NCBI GenBank assembly: GCA_020851795.1
Contig: JADZCA010000083.1
Location: forward strand, 1 to 64,000
Length of the DNA: 64,000 nt
Direction of reading: 5' to 3'
From: Planctomycetota bacterium
Lineage (GTDB): Bacteria > Planctomycetota > PLA2 > JAEUHO01
Each line of letters starts with the position of its first letter. The stretch's first letter is position 1. The notes beneath the pieces are model-generated. The model did not search any database, was not told the origin of the DNA, and saw only the letters and a list, made by a program, of their open reading frames with translations. The position numbers were made by a program, and so were the translations under genes. This document shows, piece after piece, positions 1 to 7,136 of the stretch.

Positions 1-89
1 GGACGCGACGACAGCGTGTTCTGGCACCACGCCGAGGAGCGGACGACGCGTGGCGACACCCATCGAATCGCCGACGGGCCCTGCGTCAC

Positions 90-143
90 GCCCGGGCGCA
101 AGACGCAGCCCCGACCTCGTCGGCTCGTGAATTCGGCGGGCTA
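90..143. repeat. Dispersed palindromic repeat, copy A (partly outside window)
   Basis: Copy A of a repeat family whose core is CCTCGTCGGCTCGTG followed by the arm GAATTCGGCGGGCTAG. Upstream of it, roughly positions 6-41 (containing GCGTGTTCT and CACGCCGAGG) resemble the centre of the long copy at 59803-60037, so the whole of 1-143 is probably the right part of a full-length element whose left arm lies before the window. CTGCGTC (81-87) and GACGCAG (102-108) form a local hairpin. The TAG that ends the next gene lies on the edge of the repeat. Confidence 0.7.
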
Positions 144-518
144 GGCCGGCCGGCGTCGTGCGGCCGCGACGGCGAGCGCGCCCCAGCCCCCGAGGAACGC
201 GAGCCCGCCGAACGGCGTGACGGCGCCGAGGGCCCGCACGCCCGTCCACGCGAGCGCGTACAGGCTGCCGGAGAAGAGGAGCACGCCGACGGCGAACGCG
301 ACGGCGGCGACGGCGAGCGCGCGCGACGGGGCCCGCTCGGCGAGGAGCCCGGTGCCGAGCAGCGCGAGCGCGTGCGCGAGGTGGTACTCGACGGCCGTCT
401 TCCACCACGCCAGCGCCTCGGGCGAGAGGCGCTCGCGCAGCCCGTGCGCGCCGAACGCGCCGGTGAGGACGGCGAGGCCACCGAGCACGGCGGCGAGGAC
501 GAGGGTGCGGCGGGCCAT
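141..518 (-). CDS. DUF423 (YgdD-like) inner-membrane protein
   Basis: A 125-residue protein made almost wholly of hydrophobic stretches, consistent with four membrane segments. The N-terminal run ending in LTGAFGAHGL and the later FSGSLYALAWTG are characteristic of the DUF423 family, small integral membrane proteins of unknown role; the length fits the family. The start is ATG at 518. The stop codon TAG is formed by the last bases of a dispersed repeat (copy A), so the C-terminus may have been set by that repeat. The gene faces away from the DUF2071 gene at 681, with about 160 bases between them. Family assignment is by eye but the motifs are distinctive. Confidence 0.8.
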   Translation of the reverse strand: MARRTLVLAAVLGGLAVLTGAFGAHGLRERLSPEALAWWKTAVEYHLAHALALLGTGLLAERAPSRALAVAAVAFAVGVLLFSGSLYALAWTGVRALGAVTPFGGLAFLGGWGALAVAAARRRPA

Positions 519-680
519 GCACCCATCCTCGCCCGTGCCGCGGGGTCGGTCACGCCCGCGCCCGCGCGGTCCGACCGTCGCCGGCGGGCCGGGCGCGGCC
601 CGGCGCGCCGGGCCGCCCGCCGACGCGGCGGGCTACGATCCGCCCGAGGACACCCGACGGTCCGCGTGCGGAGGTCTCCC

Positions 681-1382
681 GTGCGTCCCAGCCTCTCGAC
701 GATGCGGATGTCGTGGCACGACCTGCTCTTCGCGCACTGGCGCGTGCCCGTCGAGGGCGTGCGCCGGCTCGTGCCGTCGGCCCTCGACCTCGACCTGTAC
801 GGGGGCGAGGCCTACGTCGCCGTGGTCCCGTTCCGCATGACGCGCGTCGGGCCGACGTGGCTGCCGCCCCTCCCGGGCGTGCACGCCTTCGAAGAGCTCA
901 ACGTCCGCACCTACGTCGTGCACCGCGGCCGGCCGGGCGTGTGGTTCTTCAGCCTCGACGCGGCGAACGCGCTCGCGGTGCGGACGGCGCGCCGCTTCTT
1001 CCACCTGCCCTACTTCGACGCCGCGATGGCGTGCCGGCCCGACGGCGACGGGATCGCCTACGAGAGCGTGCGCACGCACCGCGGCGCGCCGCCTGCCGCG
1101 CTCTCCGTCCGCTACCGGCCGACGTCGGCGCCGTACGCCTCGCGGCCCGGCGACCTCGACCACTGGCTGACGGAACGCTACGCGCTCTACGCGGCCGACC
1201 CCGCGGGCCGGGTCGGCCGCGTGGACATCGAGCACGTCCCGTGGCCGCTGCAGCGCGCCGACGCCGACTTCGGGCCCAACACGATGGGCCTCTCGCTCGG
1301 GTGGCCCTTCCTCGAGCCTCCCACGTGCCTCCACTTCGCCCGCCGGCTCGACGTCGTCTCGGGGCCTCTGGTCTTCGCCTGA
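681..1382 (+). CDS. DUF2071 (YqjF-like) protein
   Basis: A 233-residue soluble protein matching the DUF2071 family, whose biochemical role is not established. Recognisable features are the N-terminal SWHDLLFAHWRVP, the central FEELNVRTYV, and WFFSLDA near residue 90. The start was placed at GTG 681 because a GGAGG motif lies six to seven bases upstream; ATG codons at 702 and 708 are alternatives that lose only seven or nine residues. It stands alone, divergent from the DUF423 gene and convergent with the efflux genes, with 42 bases before the pump gene's stop. Nothing in the sequence suggests regulation. Confidence 0.8.
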   Translation: MRPSLSTMRMSWHDLLFAHWRVPVEGVRRLVPSALDLDLYGGEAYVAVVPFRMTRVGPTWLPPLPGVHAFEELNVRTYVVHRGRPGVWFFSLDAANALAVRTARRFFHLPYFDAAMACRPDGDGIAYESVRTHRGAPPAALSVRYRPTSAPYASRPGDLDHWLTERYALYAADPAGRVGRVDIEHVPWPLQRADADFGPNTMGLSLGWPFLEPPTCLHFARRLDVVSGPLVFA

Positions 1383-1424
1383 GCCCGGCGCCGACGTCCC
1401 GCGAAGTCCCGGGGACGCCGCGCC

Positions 1425-4400
1425 TCAGCTCGCCGCCCCGCCACCGGCGGCCTTGCGGCGCTCGAGGCCGTGGTAGACGACGGGGACGACGACGAGCGTG
1501 AAGGCCGTCGACGCGACGATCCCGAAGATGAGGCTCCAGGCGAGCCCCGAGAAGATCGGGTCGAGCGTGATGGGCCACGCGCCGAGCATCGCCGCACCCG
1601 CGGTCAGCAGGATGGGGCGGAAGCGCTTGGCGCCGCTCTCGAGCACGGCGTCGCGCAGCGGCACGCCCTCGGCGCGGCGGTGGCGCACGAAGTCCACGAG
1701 GATGATCGAGTTGCGGACCACGATGCCGGCCAACGCGATCATCCCGATCATGCCCGTCGCCGTGAACCAGACCGGGTTCTCGTGCCCGCCCACCGTCGAG
1801 CCGGCCACGCGGTTGAGCAGCCAGAAGCCGGGGAAGATGCCGATCGCGCCGAGCGGGATCGCGAGCATGACGAGGCCGGGCATGGCGAACGAGCGCGTCT
1901 CGACCACGAGCAGCACGTAGATCGCGAGCAGGGCCCCGAGGAAGGCGAGCCCGAGGTCGCGGAACACGTCCACCGTCACCTTCCACTCGCCCTCGCCCGC
2001 CCACGCGGCCGTCACGCCGCCGGCGAGCGGGCGCGCGGCGAGCGAGCGCTCCATCGACGTCACCGCCTCGACGGGCGGGCGCCCGGCGACCTCGCCGAGC
2101 ACGAACACCGTGCGCTCGAGGTCCTTGTGGTAGACGGGCGCGTCCTCGTCGCGCTCGACGAAGCGGCCGATCTCGGCCAGCGGGACGAGCACCCCGCCCG
2201 CGCCCTGCACGCGCACGCGCGAGAGCTCCTCGGGGCCGCTGCGGCGCTCGCGCGGCAGCACGAGGCGGAGCGAGAGCGGGGCCCGCTCGGTCCGCACGTG
2301 CACCGTGGCGGGGGTCTCGCCCGCGAGCGCGAGCCGCAGCGTGCGCACGACCTCGGTCGTCGAGACGCCGTGCAGCGACGCCTTCTCCTTGTCCACCTCG
2401 AAGTCGAGGCGGCGGTGGCGCGACTCCGTCATCGTGTCCACGTCCACGACGCCCGGCTCGGCGGCGAGGCGCCGCGCGACCTCGTCGGCCCCCGCGACGA
2501 GCTCGTCCCACGTCCGTTCGGCGGGCCCGCGGACCTCGGCGACCAGCGTCGCGAGCACGGGCGGGCCCGGCGGCGTCTCGACGACCTTGAGCGCCGCGCC
2601 GTGGCGCGCGGCGACGGCCTCGAGGCCGGGGCGCAGGCGCAGCGCGATCTCGTGGCTCTGCTGCTGGCGCGCGTGCTTGCCGACGAGGTTGACGCGCAGG
2701 TCGGCGAGGTGCGGGGCGCGGCGCATCTCGTAGCGGCGCACGAGGCCGTTGAAGTCGATCGGGCTCGGCTCGCCCACGAACGACGTGACGTCGGTCACCT
2801 CGGGCACCGTCGCGAGGAAGCGCTCGACGTCGCGCACGCACCGGTCGGTCGCCTCGAGCGTGCTCCCCTCGGGCAGGTCGAGCACCACCTGCAGCTCGCT
2901 CTTGTTGTCGTAGGGCAGCATCTTGAGCGGGACCTTGCCCGCCGCCACGATCGCGCCCGCGCCGACGAGCAGCGCCAGCATCGTGAGGTAGAGCGCGAGG
3001 CGCGGCGCCCGGCGGTCGAGGAAGAGGCCGACGAGGCCGCGGTAGGCGCGCTCGGCGAGCCCCGGGGCGCCCTCGTCGTGGCCGTGCCCGCGGCCGTAGG
3101 TCGAGCGCAGCAGGAGGTACGACATCCACGGCGTGACGGTGAACGCGACGAGCAGGCTGGTCGCCATCGCGACCGGCACGTTGAGCGCCATCGGGCGCAT
3201 GTACGGGCCCATCATCCCGGTGATGAAGAACATCGGGAGGAACGAGAGGATCACCGCGAGCGTCGCGACGATGACCGGCGGGCGCACCTCGTTGACCGCC
3301 TCGAGCACGGCCTCGAGCGGCGGCAGCCGGCGGCGCGCGAAGTGGCGGTGCACGTTCTCGACGTCCACGATCGGGTCGTCGCAGACGAGGCCGAGGGAGA
3401 GCACCAGCGCGAAGAGCGTCACGCGGTTGACGCTGAAGCCCGCGAGCAGGTTGACCGCCAGGGTCAGCGCGAACGTGACGGGCACCGCGAGCGCGACGAT
3501 GAGCCCTTCGCGCCAGCCCAGCGAGAACGCGACGAGCCCGACGACGGTGACGATGGCGAGCGCGAGGTGCAGCAGCAGCTCGTCCACCTTCTCGTCGGCC
3601 GTGGCGCCGGTGTCGCGCGTCACGCGCAGGCGGACGTCGGAGGGCAGCACGTCGCGCGCGAGCGCCCGCGCCCGCGCGAGCACCTCCTCGGCGACGGCGA
3701 CGGCGTTCGTGCCCTTCTTCTTGGCGAGCGCGACGGTGACCGCGGGGAACGTCGCGCCGGCCGCGACGCCCTCGGCCGCGGCGGCCGCGGGCCCGAAGAC
3801 CAGCCGCGTGACCGACGTCCGCTCCTCCGGGCCGTCCACGATCTTCGCGACGTCGCGCAGCGCCACCGGACGGTCGTCGTGGGCGCCCACGACGAGCTCG
3901 GCGACGTCGCGGCGGTCGCGGACGAACGGTCCCGCGGTGACCGGCGTGCGCCGGTCGTCCCGGTCGAAGCCGCCCGCGGCCACCGAGGCGTCGGCGGCGC
4001 GCACCGCCGCCGCGACGGCGAGCGGCGAGAGCCCGTGCCCGGCCATCGCCTCGGCGTCGAGCTCGACGCGCACCTCGCGCCGCGGGCCGCCGTGGATCGT
4101 CGTGCGCGAGAGGTCGGGGGCCGCGTCGAGGCGGGCCGCCAGCTCCTCGGCCGCGCGGCGCACCGCCGCGTCGTCGGCGGTCGGTGACCACAGCGTCAGC
4201 GCCACCACGGGGACGTCGTCGATCTCGACGGGGCGCAGGACCCAGCCCGCCACGCCCGGCGGCGCCTCGTCGCGGTGCGCGTCGATGCGGCTCTGCAGGC
4301 GGACGAGGGCGCGCTCGCGGTCGGTCCCGACGAGGAAGCGCACCGTGACCACCGCGCCGTCGCGGCGCGACACCGAGTAGACGTGCTCGACGCCCTCGAC

Positions 4401-4655
4401 CTGCCAGAGCAGCTTCTCGAGCGGGGTCGCCACGAGGTGCTCGACCTCCTCGGCGGACGCGCCGGGGAAGCTGACGAGCACGTCCGCCGTGGGCACGACG
4501 ATCTGCGGCTCCTCCTCGCGCGGCGTCACGAGGACCGCGAGCACCCCGCACGCCGCCGCGACCACGAGGAAGAGCGGGGAGAGGGGGCCCGTCAGGAACA
4601 CCCGGACGAGGCGGCGCATCAGCCCCTCGCCCGCGCCCGCCGTCGGGGCGCTCAT
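1425..4655 (-). CDS. RND efflux transporter, inner-membrane pump
   Basis: A 1076-residue resistance-nodulation-division pump of usual length that exports solutes using the proton gradient. The first membrane helix follows an MRRLVRVFLTGP start, and the proton-relay motif is present as GLVCDDPIVDVENVHRH (two Asp near residue 425, in the fourth membrane helix). A second block of helices near the C-terminus ends in VVYHGLERRK. The start ATG at 4655 overlaps the stop of the adaptor gene by four bases (ATGA), which implies translational coupling. No outer-membrane factor gene is adjacent, so a channel encoded elsewhere would be needed. The substrate cannot be told from sequence; the acidic DD pair suggests the hydrophobic/amphiphile group rather than heavy-metal pumps. 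Confidence 0.93.
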   Translation of the reverse strand: MSAPTAGAGEGLMRRLVRVFLTGPLSPLFLVVAAACGVLAVLVTPREEEPQIVVPTADVLVSFPGASAEEVEHLVATPLEKLLWQVEGVEHVYSVSRRDGAVVTVRFLVGTDRERALVRLQSRIDAHRDEAPPGVAGWVLRPVEIDDVPVVALTLWSPTADDAAVRRAAEELAARLDAAPDLSRTTIHGGPRREVRVELDAEAMAGHGLSPLAVAAAVRAADASVAAGGFDRDDRRTPVTAGPFVRDRRDVAELVVGAHDDRPVALRDVAKIVDGPEERTSVTRLVFGPAAAAAEGVAAGATFPAVTVALAKKKGTNAVAVAEEVLARARALARDVLPSDVRLRVTRDTGATADEKVDELLLHLALAIVTVVGLVAFSLGWREGLIVALAVPVTFALTLAVNLLAGFSVNRVTLFALVLSLGLVCDDPIVDVENVHRHFARRRLPPLEAVLEAVNEVRPPVIVATLAVILSFLPMFFITGMMGPYMRPMALNVPVAMATSLLVAFTVTPWMSYLLLRSTYGRGHGHDEGAPGLAERAYRGLVGLFLDRRAPRLALYLTMLALLVGAGAIVAAGKVPLKMLPYDNKSELQVVLDLPEGSTLEATDRCVRDVERFLATVPEVTDVTSFVGEPSPIDFNGLVRRYEMRRAPHLADLRVNLVGKHARQQQSHEIALRLRPGLEAVAARHGAALKVVETPPGPPVLATLVAEVRGPAERTWDELVAGADEVARRLAAEPGVVDVDTMTESRHRRLDFEVDKEKASLHGVSTTEVVRTLRLALAGETPATVHVRTERAPLSLRLVLPRERRSGPEELSRVRVQGAGGVLVPLAEIGRFVERDEDAPVYHKDLERTVFVLGEVAGRPPVEAVTSMERSLAARPLAGGVTAAWAGEGEWKVTVDVFRDLGLAFLGALLAIYVLLVVETRSFAMPGLVMLAIPLGAIGIFPGFWLLNRVAGSTVGGHENPVWFTATGMIGMIALAGIVVRNSIILVDFVRHRRAEGVPLRDAVLESGAKRFRPILLTAGAAMLGAWPITLDPIFSGLAWSLIFGIVASTAFTLVVVPVVYHGLERRKAAGGGAAS

Positions 4656-5815
4656 CGGCCCGCCTCCGCCCCGAGCCCGACCGTCTCGCCGCCGACGAGG
4701 CCGGAGAGCACCTCGACGCCGTCGGCGCCGGCCGCGGGGCCCGTGGTCACGAGGCGCCGCAGCCAGCGCGTCCCCTCGAGCACCACCACCGACTCGAGCT
4801 GCCCGACGCGCGTCACCGCCGCGCGCGGCACGACGACGGCCTCGCGCGAGCCCGCGGGCACCCGCAGACGGCCGAACATCCCGGCGTGCACGCCGGCGAC
4901 GGGGCCGAAGTCCACGCGCACGGTGAAGGTGCGCGAGAGCGGGTCGGCGCTCGGGACGATCTCGGCGACGCGCCCGGTGGCCGCCGCGTCGGCCGCGGGG
5001 ACCACCACTTCGAGCGCCTGGTCCTTCGACACGCGGGCGATGAGCGACTCGCGCACGCGGGCCTCGAGGCGCTGGGCCTTCGGGTCGAGCACCACGAGCA
5101 ACGTGCGCCCCGGCCACGCGAGGTCGCCGGGCTCGACGGACCGCTCCGAGACGACGCCGTCCACGGGCGACGCGATCTTCGCGTGGGAGAGCGCGATCTC
5201 CGCCTCGGCGACGACCTGCGCCGCCTGCTCGCGCTGGGCGTCGGCGGCCGCGATCGCGGCCTCGGCGTCGGCGACGGACGCCTTCGCGGAGAGCCAGTCC
5301 GCCTCCGCGGCCTCCGCGACCTCGGGCGTGACCGTCTTGGACGCCACGAGCGTCTTCATGCGCTCGTTGCGCAGCGTGGCCTGGCGCAGGCGCGCCTCGC
5401 CCTGCGCCTTCGCCTGCTCGGCGCGCCGCCGCGCGGCGGCCGCGGCCTCGACGGCCTGCGCCGCCTGGGCCTTGCGCGCCAGCAGCTCGCGGTCGTCGAG
5501 CACGACGAGCGGGTCGCCCTTCGACACCGGCGCGCCGGGCCGCTTCTTGACGTCGAGCACCTGCGCGGAGACCTGCGCCGAGACCGCGACGACGGTGGCC
5601 GACCGCACCGTGCCCACCGCCTCCTCGACGAGCGGCAGCGACACGCGCGCCGCGGTCGTCCGCCGCGGCGGCTCCGGAAGGCTCGCCGGCTCCGCGGCGA
5701 CGCCGGGCGCGACCCGTTGCGCGTGCGAGAACGCGCCGGTCGCCCACGCGACGATCCCTCCGACGACGGCGAGCAGCACGAGCCCCCCGAGCACCCTGCG
5801 CGCGCGGACCGCCAT
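4652..5815 (-). CDS. RND periplasmic adaptor (membrane fusion protein)
   Basis: A 387-residue adaptor that bridges the pump to an outer-membrane channel. It has one N-terminal membrane helix (VLGGLVLLAVVGGIVAWATG), a lipoyl-like half with KRPGAPVSKGDPLVVLDD, a long Ala/Glu/Gln-rich coiled-coil hairpin (about residues 100-190), the second lipoyl half with SPVDGVVSERSVEPGD, and a C-terminal beta-barrel region. ATG 5815 was preferred to the GTG six bases upstream because GGAGG lies five bases before it and overlaps that GTG. It is first in a two-gene operon with the pump. No regulator gene is adjacent. Confidence 0.9.
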   Translation of the reverse strand: MAVRARRVLGGLVLLAVVGGIVAWATGAFSHAQRVAPGVAAEPASLPEPPRRTTAARVSLPLVEEAVGTVRSATVVAVSAQVSAQVLDVKKRPGAPVSKGDPLVVLDDRELLARKAQAAQAVEAAAAARRRAEQAKAQGEARLRQATLRNERMKTLVASKTVTPEVAEAAEADWLSAKASVADAEAAIAAADAQREQAAQVVAEAEIALSHAKIASPVDGVVSERSVEPGDLAWPGRTLLVVLDPKAQRLEARVRESLIARVSKDQALEVVVPAADAAATGRVAEIVPSADPLSRTFTVRVDFGPVAGVHAGMFGRLRVPAGSREAVVVPRAAVTRVGQLESVVVLEGTRWLRRLVTTGPAAGADGVEVLSGLVGGETVGLGAEAGR

Positions 5816-5918
5816 GGTCACCTCCGGGATCGTCGCCCTCTGCCTACGCGACGCCGCGGGGCGCGCCGCGATTTCGCCACGGCCGGGAGCCGGGCTGATT
5901 CTGACATTCGTTCTCGGC

Positions 5919-6038
5919 CTACGAGACGCCGGCGGGGGGCGTACGCCTCACCACGATCAAGCCGAGCGCGATGATCACGATGGTGGCGAGCACGCCCGAG
6001 CTGGCCGCCGTCGCGTGCGAGGTCGAGGCCACGCTCAC
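5919..6038 (-). CDS. Possible 39-residue single-pass membrane peptide
   Basis: The 371-base gap between the adaptor gene and the Cys-rich gene holds this short frame on the minus strand. It would start with GTG at 6038, seven bases after a GAGGA motif, and encode a polar start (VSVASTSHATAASSG), one strongly hydrophobic stretch (VLATIVIIALGLIVV), two arginines and a short tail ending in TAG. That layout (helix plus basic stop-transfer) is what a small membrane protein or an anchor peptide looks like. It could equally be the decayed end of a larger gene, because the frame stays open far upstream without a better start. No homologue is recognised. Confidence 0.3.
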   Translation of the reverse strand: MSVASTSHATAASSGVLATIVIIALGLIVVRRTPPAGVS

Positions 6039-6130
6039 CGCGATCCTCGCCGACGCCGCGCGGTAGGCCGGTTCGGCGGACGCGCGCCGTTCGGTGGAAG
6101 CGGCCGCCTCGTGGGGCGTGCGTTCATGAA

Positions 6131-6160
6131 GCGAGCCCGCGCCGGGGGGCGCGGGCTCGC
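6131..6160 (-). terminator. Strong GC hairpin after the Cys-rich gene
   Basis: Arms GCGAGCCCGCGCC (6131-6143) and GGCGCGGGCTCGC (6148-6160) form a perfect 13-bp stem with a four-base loop, 26 bases downstream of the Cys-rich gene's stop. There is no T run after it, so it is a terminator-like hairpin by position and stability only. Confidence 0.55.
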
Positions 6161-6186
6161 GAGGGCGACCGGGGTCGCGGCGCAGG

Positions 6187-6870
6187 TCAGGGCTTCGCGG
6201 GCGTCTCGGCGGGCTTCTCGGGCGCGTCCTTCTTGGCGCCGGGGCACGAGCCGCACTCGCCGTCCTTCTTCGCGCCCTCCTTGCACTTGCCGCAGCAGGG
6301 CTTGCCGTCGGCGCGCTGGCCGCTGCCCTCGCAGCAGCCGTCCTTCTTGCCCGCCGCGCCGTCGGCGGCCGCGCCCGACTTGCTCGGGCACTCCTTGCAG
6401 CCCTCGCACTTGCCGTGGCACTCGCCCTCGTCGCAGTCGCCGTCCTCGCACTCGCCGTGGCAGGCGGCCTTCGCCATCGCCTGGAAGTACGAGACGAAGC
6501 GGTCGGCGGTCCACCCGTCGGCGACCATCGCGTCGCGCAGCGCCGCGGCCGGCACGTCCTTGCCGCCGGCGAACCACGCGCGCCACGCCTTCTCGCCCTC
6601 GGCCTTCGACGGGCACGGGTTCTCGAGGCCCGGCGCCACCTGCTTCGAGAGCCAGCCCATCATCGTGTGGATGGGCGAGGGGGTCTTCGTCTCGGGCCTG
6701 GGCGCCTCGGCCTTGGGCGTCTCCGCCTTGGGGGCGTCGGCCTTGCCGGCCTCGGCGGCGGGCTTGGCGGCGTCGCCGGCGGGGGCGGGGTCGCCCGCGC
6801 GGGCGATCGAGGCGAAGGCGAGCACGCCGGCCGTGACCACGGCGGCGATCGAGAGCAGCGAGCGCTTCAT
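6187..6870 (-). CDS. Secreted cysteine-rich protein
   Basis: A 227-residue exported protein with a signal peptide (MKRSLLSIAAVVTAGVLAFA, cleavage after SIARA), an Ala/Lys/Pro/Glu-rich linker, a compact middle part (PIHTMMGWLSKQVAPGLENP), and a C-terminal half holding most of its 15 cysteines. These cluster in short repeats such as CHGECEDGDCDEGECHGKC, then in CCEG, PCCGKCK and ECGSC. The spacing suggests metal binding or multiple disulfides, and the tail is again Lys/Pro-rich. It stands alone with a hairpin on each side. I do not recognise the family; a role in metal capture or surface structure is inference. The middle region contains LRDAMVADGWTADRFVSYF, which does not match anything I know. 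Confidence 0.8.
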   Translation of the reverse strand: MKRSLLSIAAVVTAGVLAFASIARAGDPAPAGDAAKPAAEAGKADAPKAETPKAEAPRPETKTPSPIHTMMGWLSKQVAPGLENPCPSKAEGEKAWRAWFAGGKDVPAAALRDAMVADGWTADRFVSYFQAMAKAACHGECEDGDCDEGECHGKCEGCKECPSKSGAAADGAAGKKDGCCEGSGQRADGKPCCGKCKEGAKKDGECGSCPGAKKDAPEKPAETPAKP

Positions 6871-6988
6871 CGGATCGGGTCTCCAGGGTGCGAGGGGGAA
6901 AACGGACCGCAAGCGTCGTAGCGTACCCCCGCGGAGGGGACCCGTCGGGGTCGAACGTCCCGTTCGCGCCGGAGCCCCCCCGGAAACG

Positions 6989-7022
6989 GCCGCCGCCGCG
7001 AGGGGGCCCTCGCGGCGGCGGC
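6989..7022. terminator. Perfect 16-bp GC hairpin in intergenic region
   Basis: Arms 6989-7004 and 7007-7022 (CCGCCGCCGCGAGGG and its complement, plus one more G-C pair) are perfectly complementary with a two-base turn. The hairpin lies between the stop of the large lipoprotein gene and the start of the Cys-rich gene, both on the minus strand. It is a likely barrier or terminator; no U tract follows. Confidence 0.5.
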
Positions 7023-7136
7023 GACGGGGTCGGTCCCCCGTCGAGTCGCAGGTCTCGGACGGCCCCGCGCGCGCCGAGGACGCCTCGCCGCAACCCGGTC
7101 CGTGCGGACGCAGCAGGGAGGGTTCCGAAACCGAGC

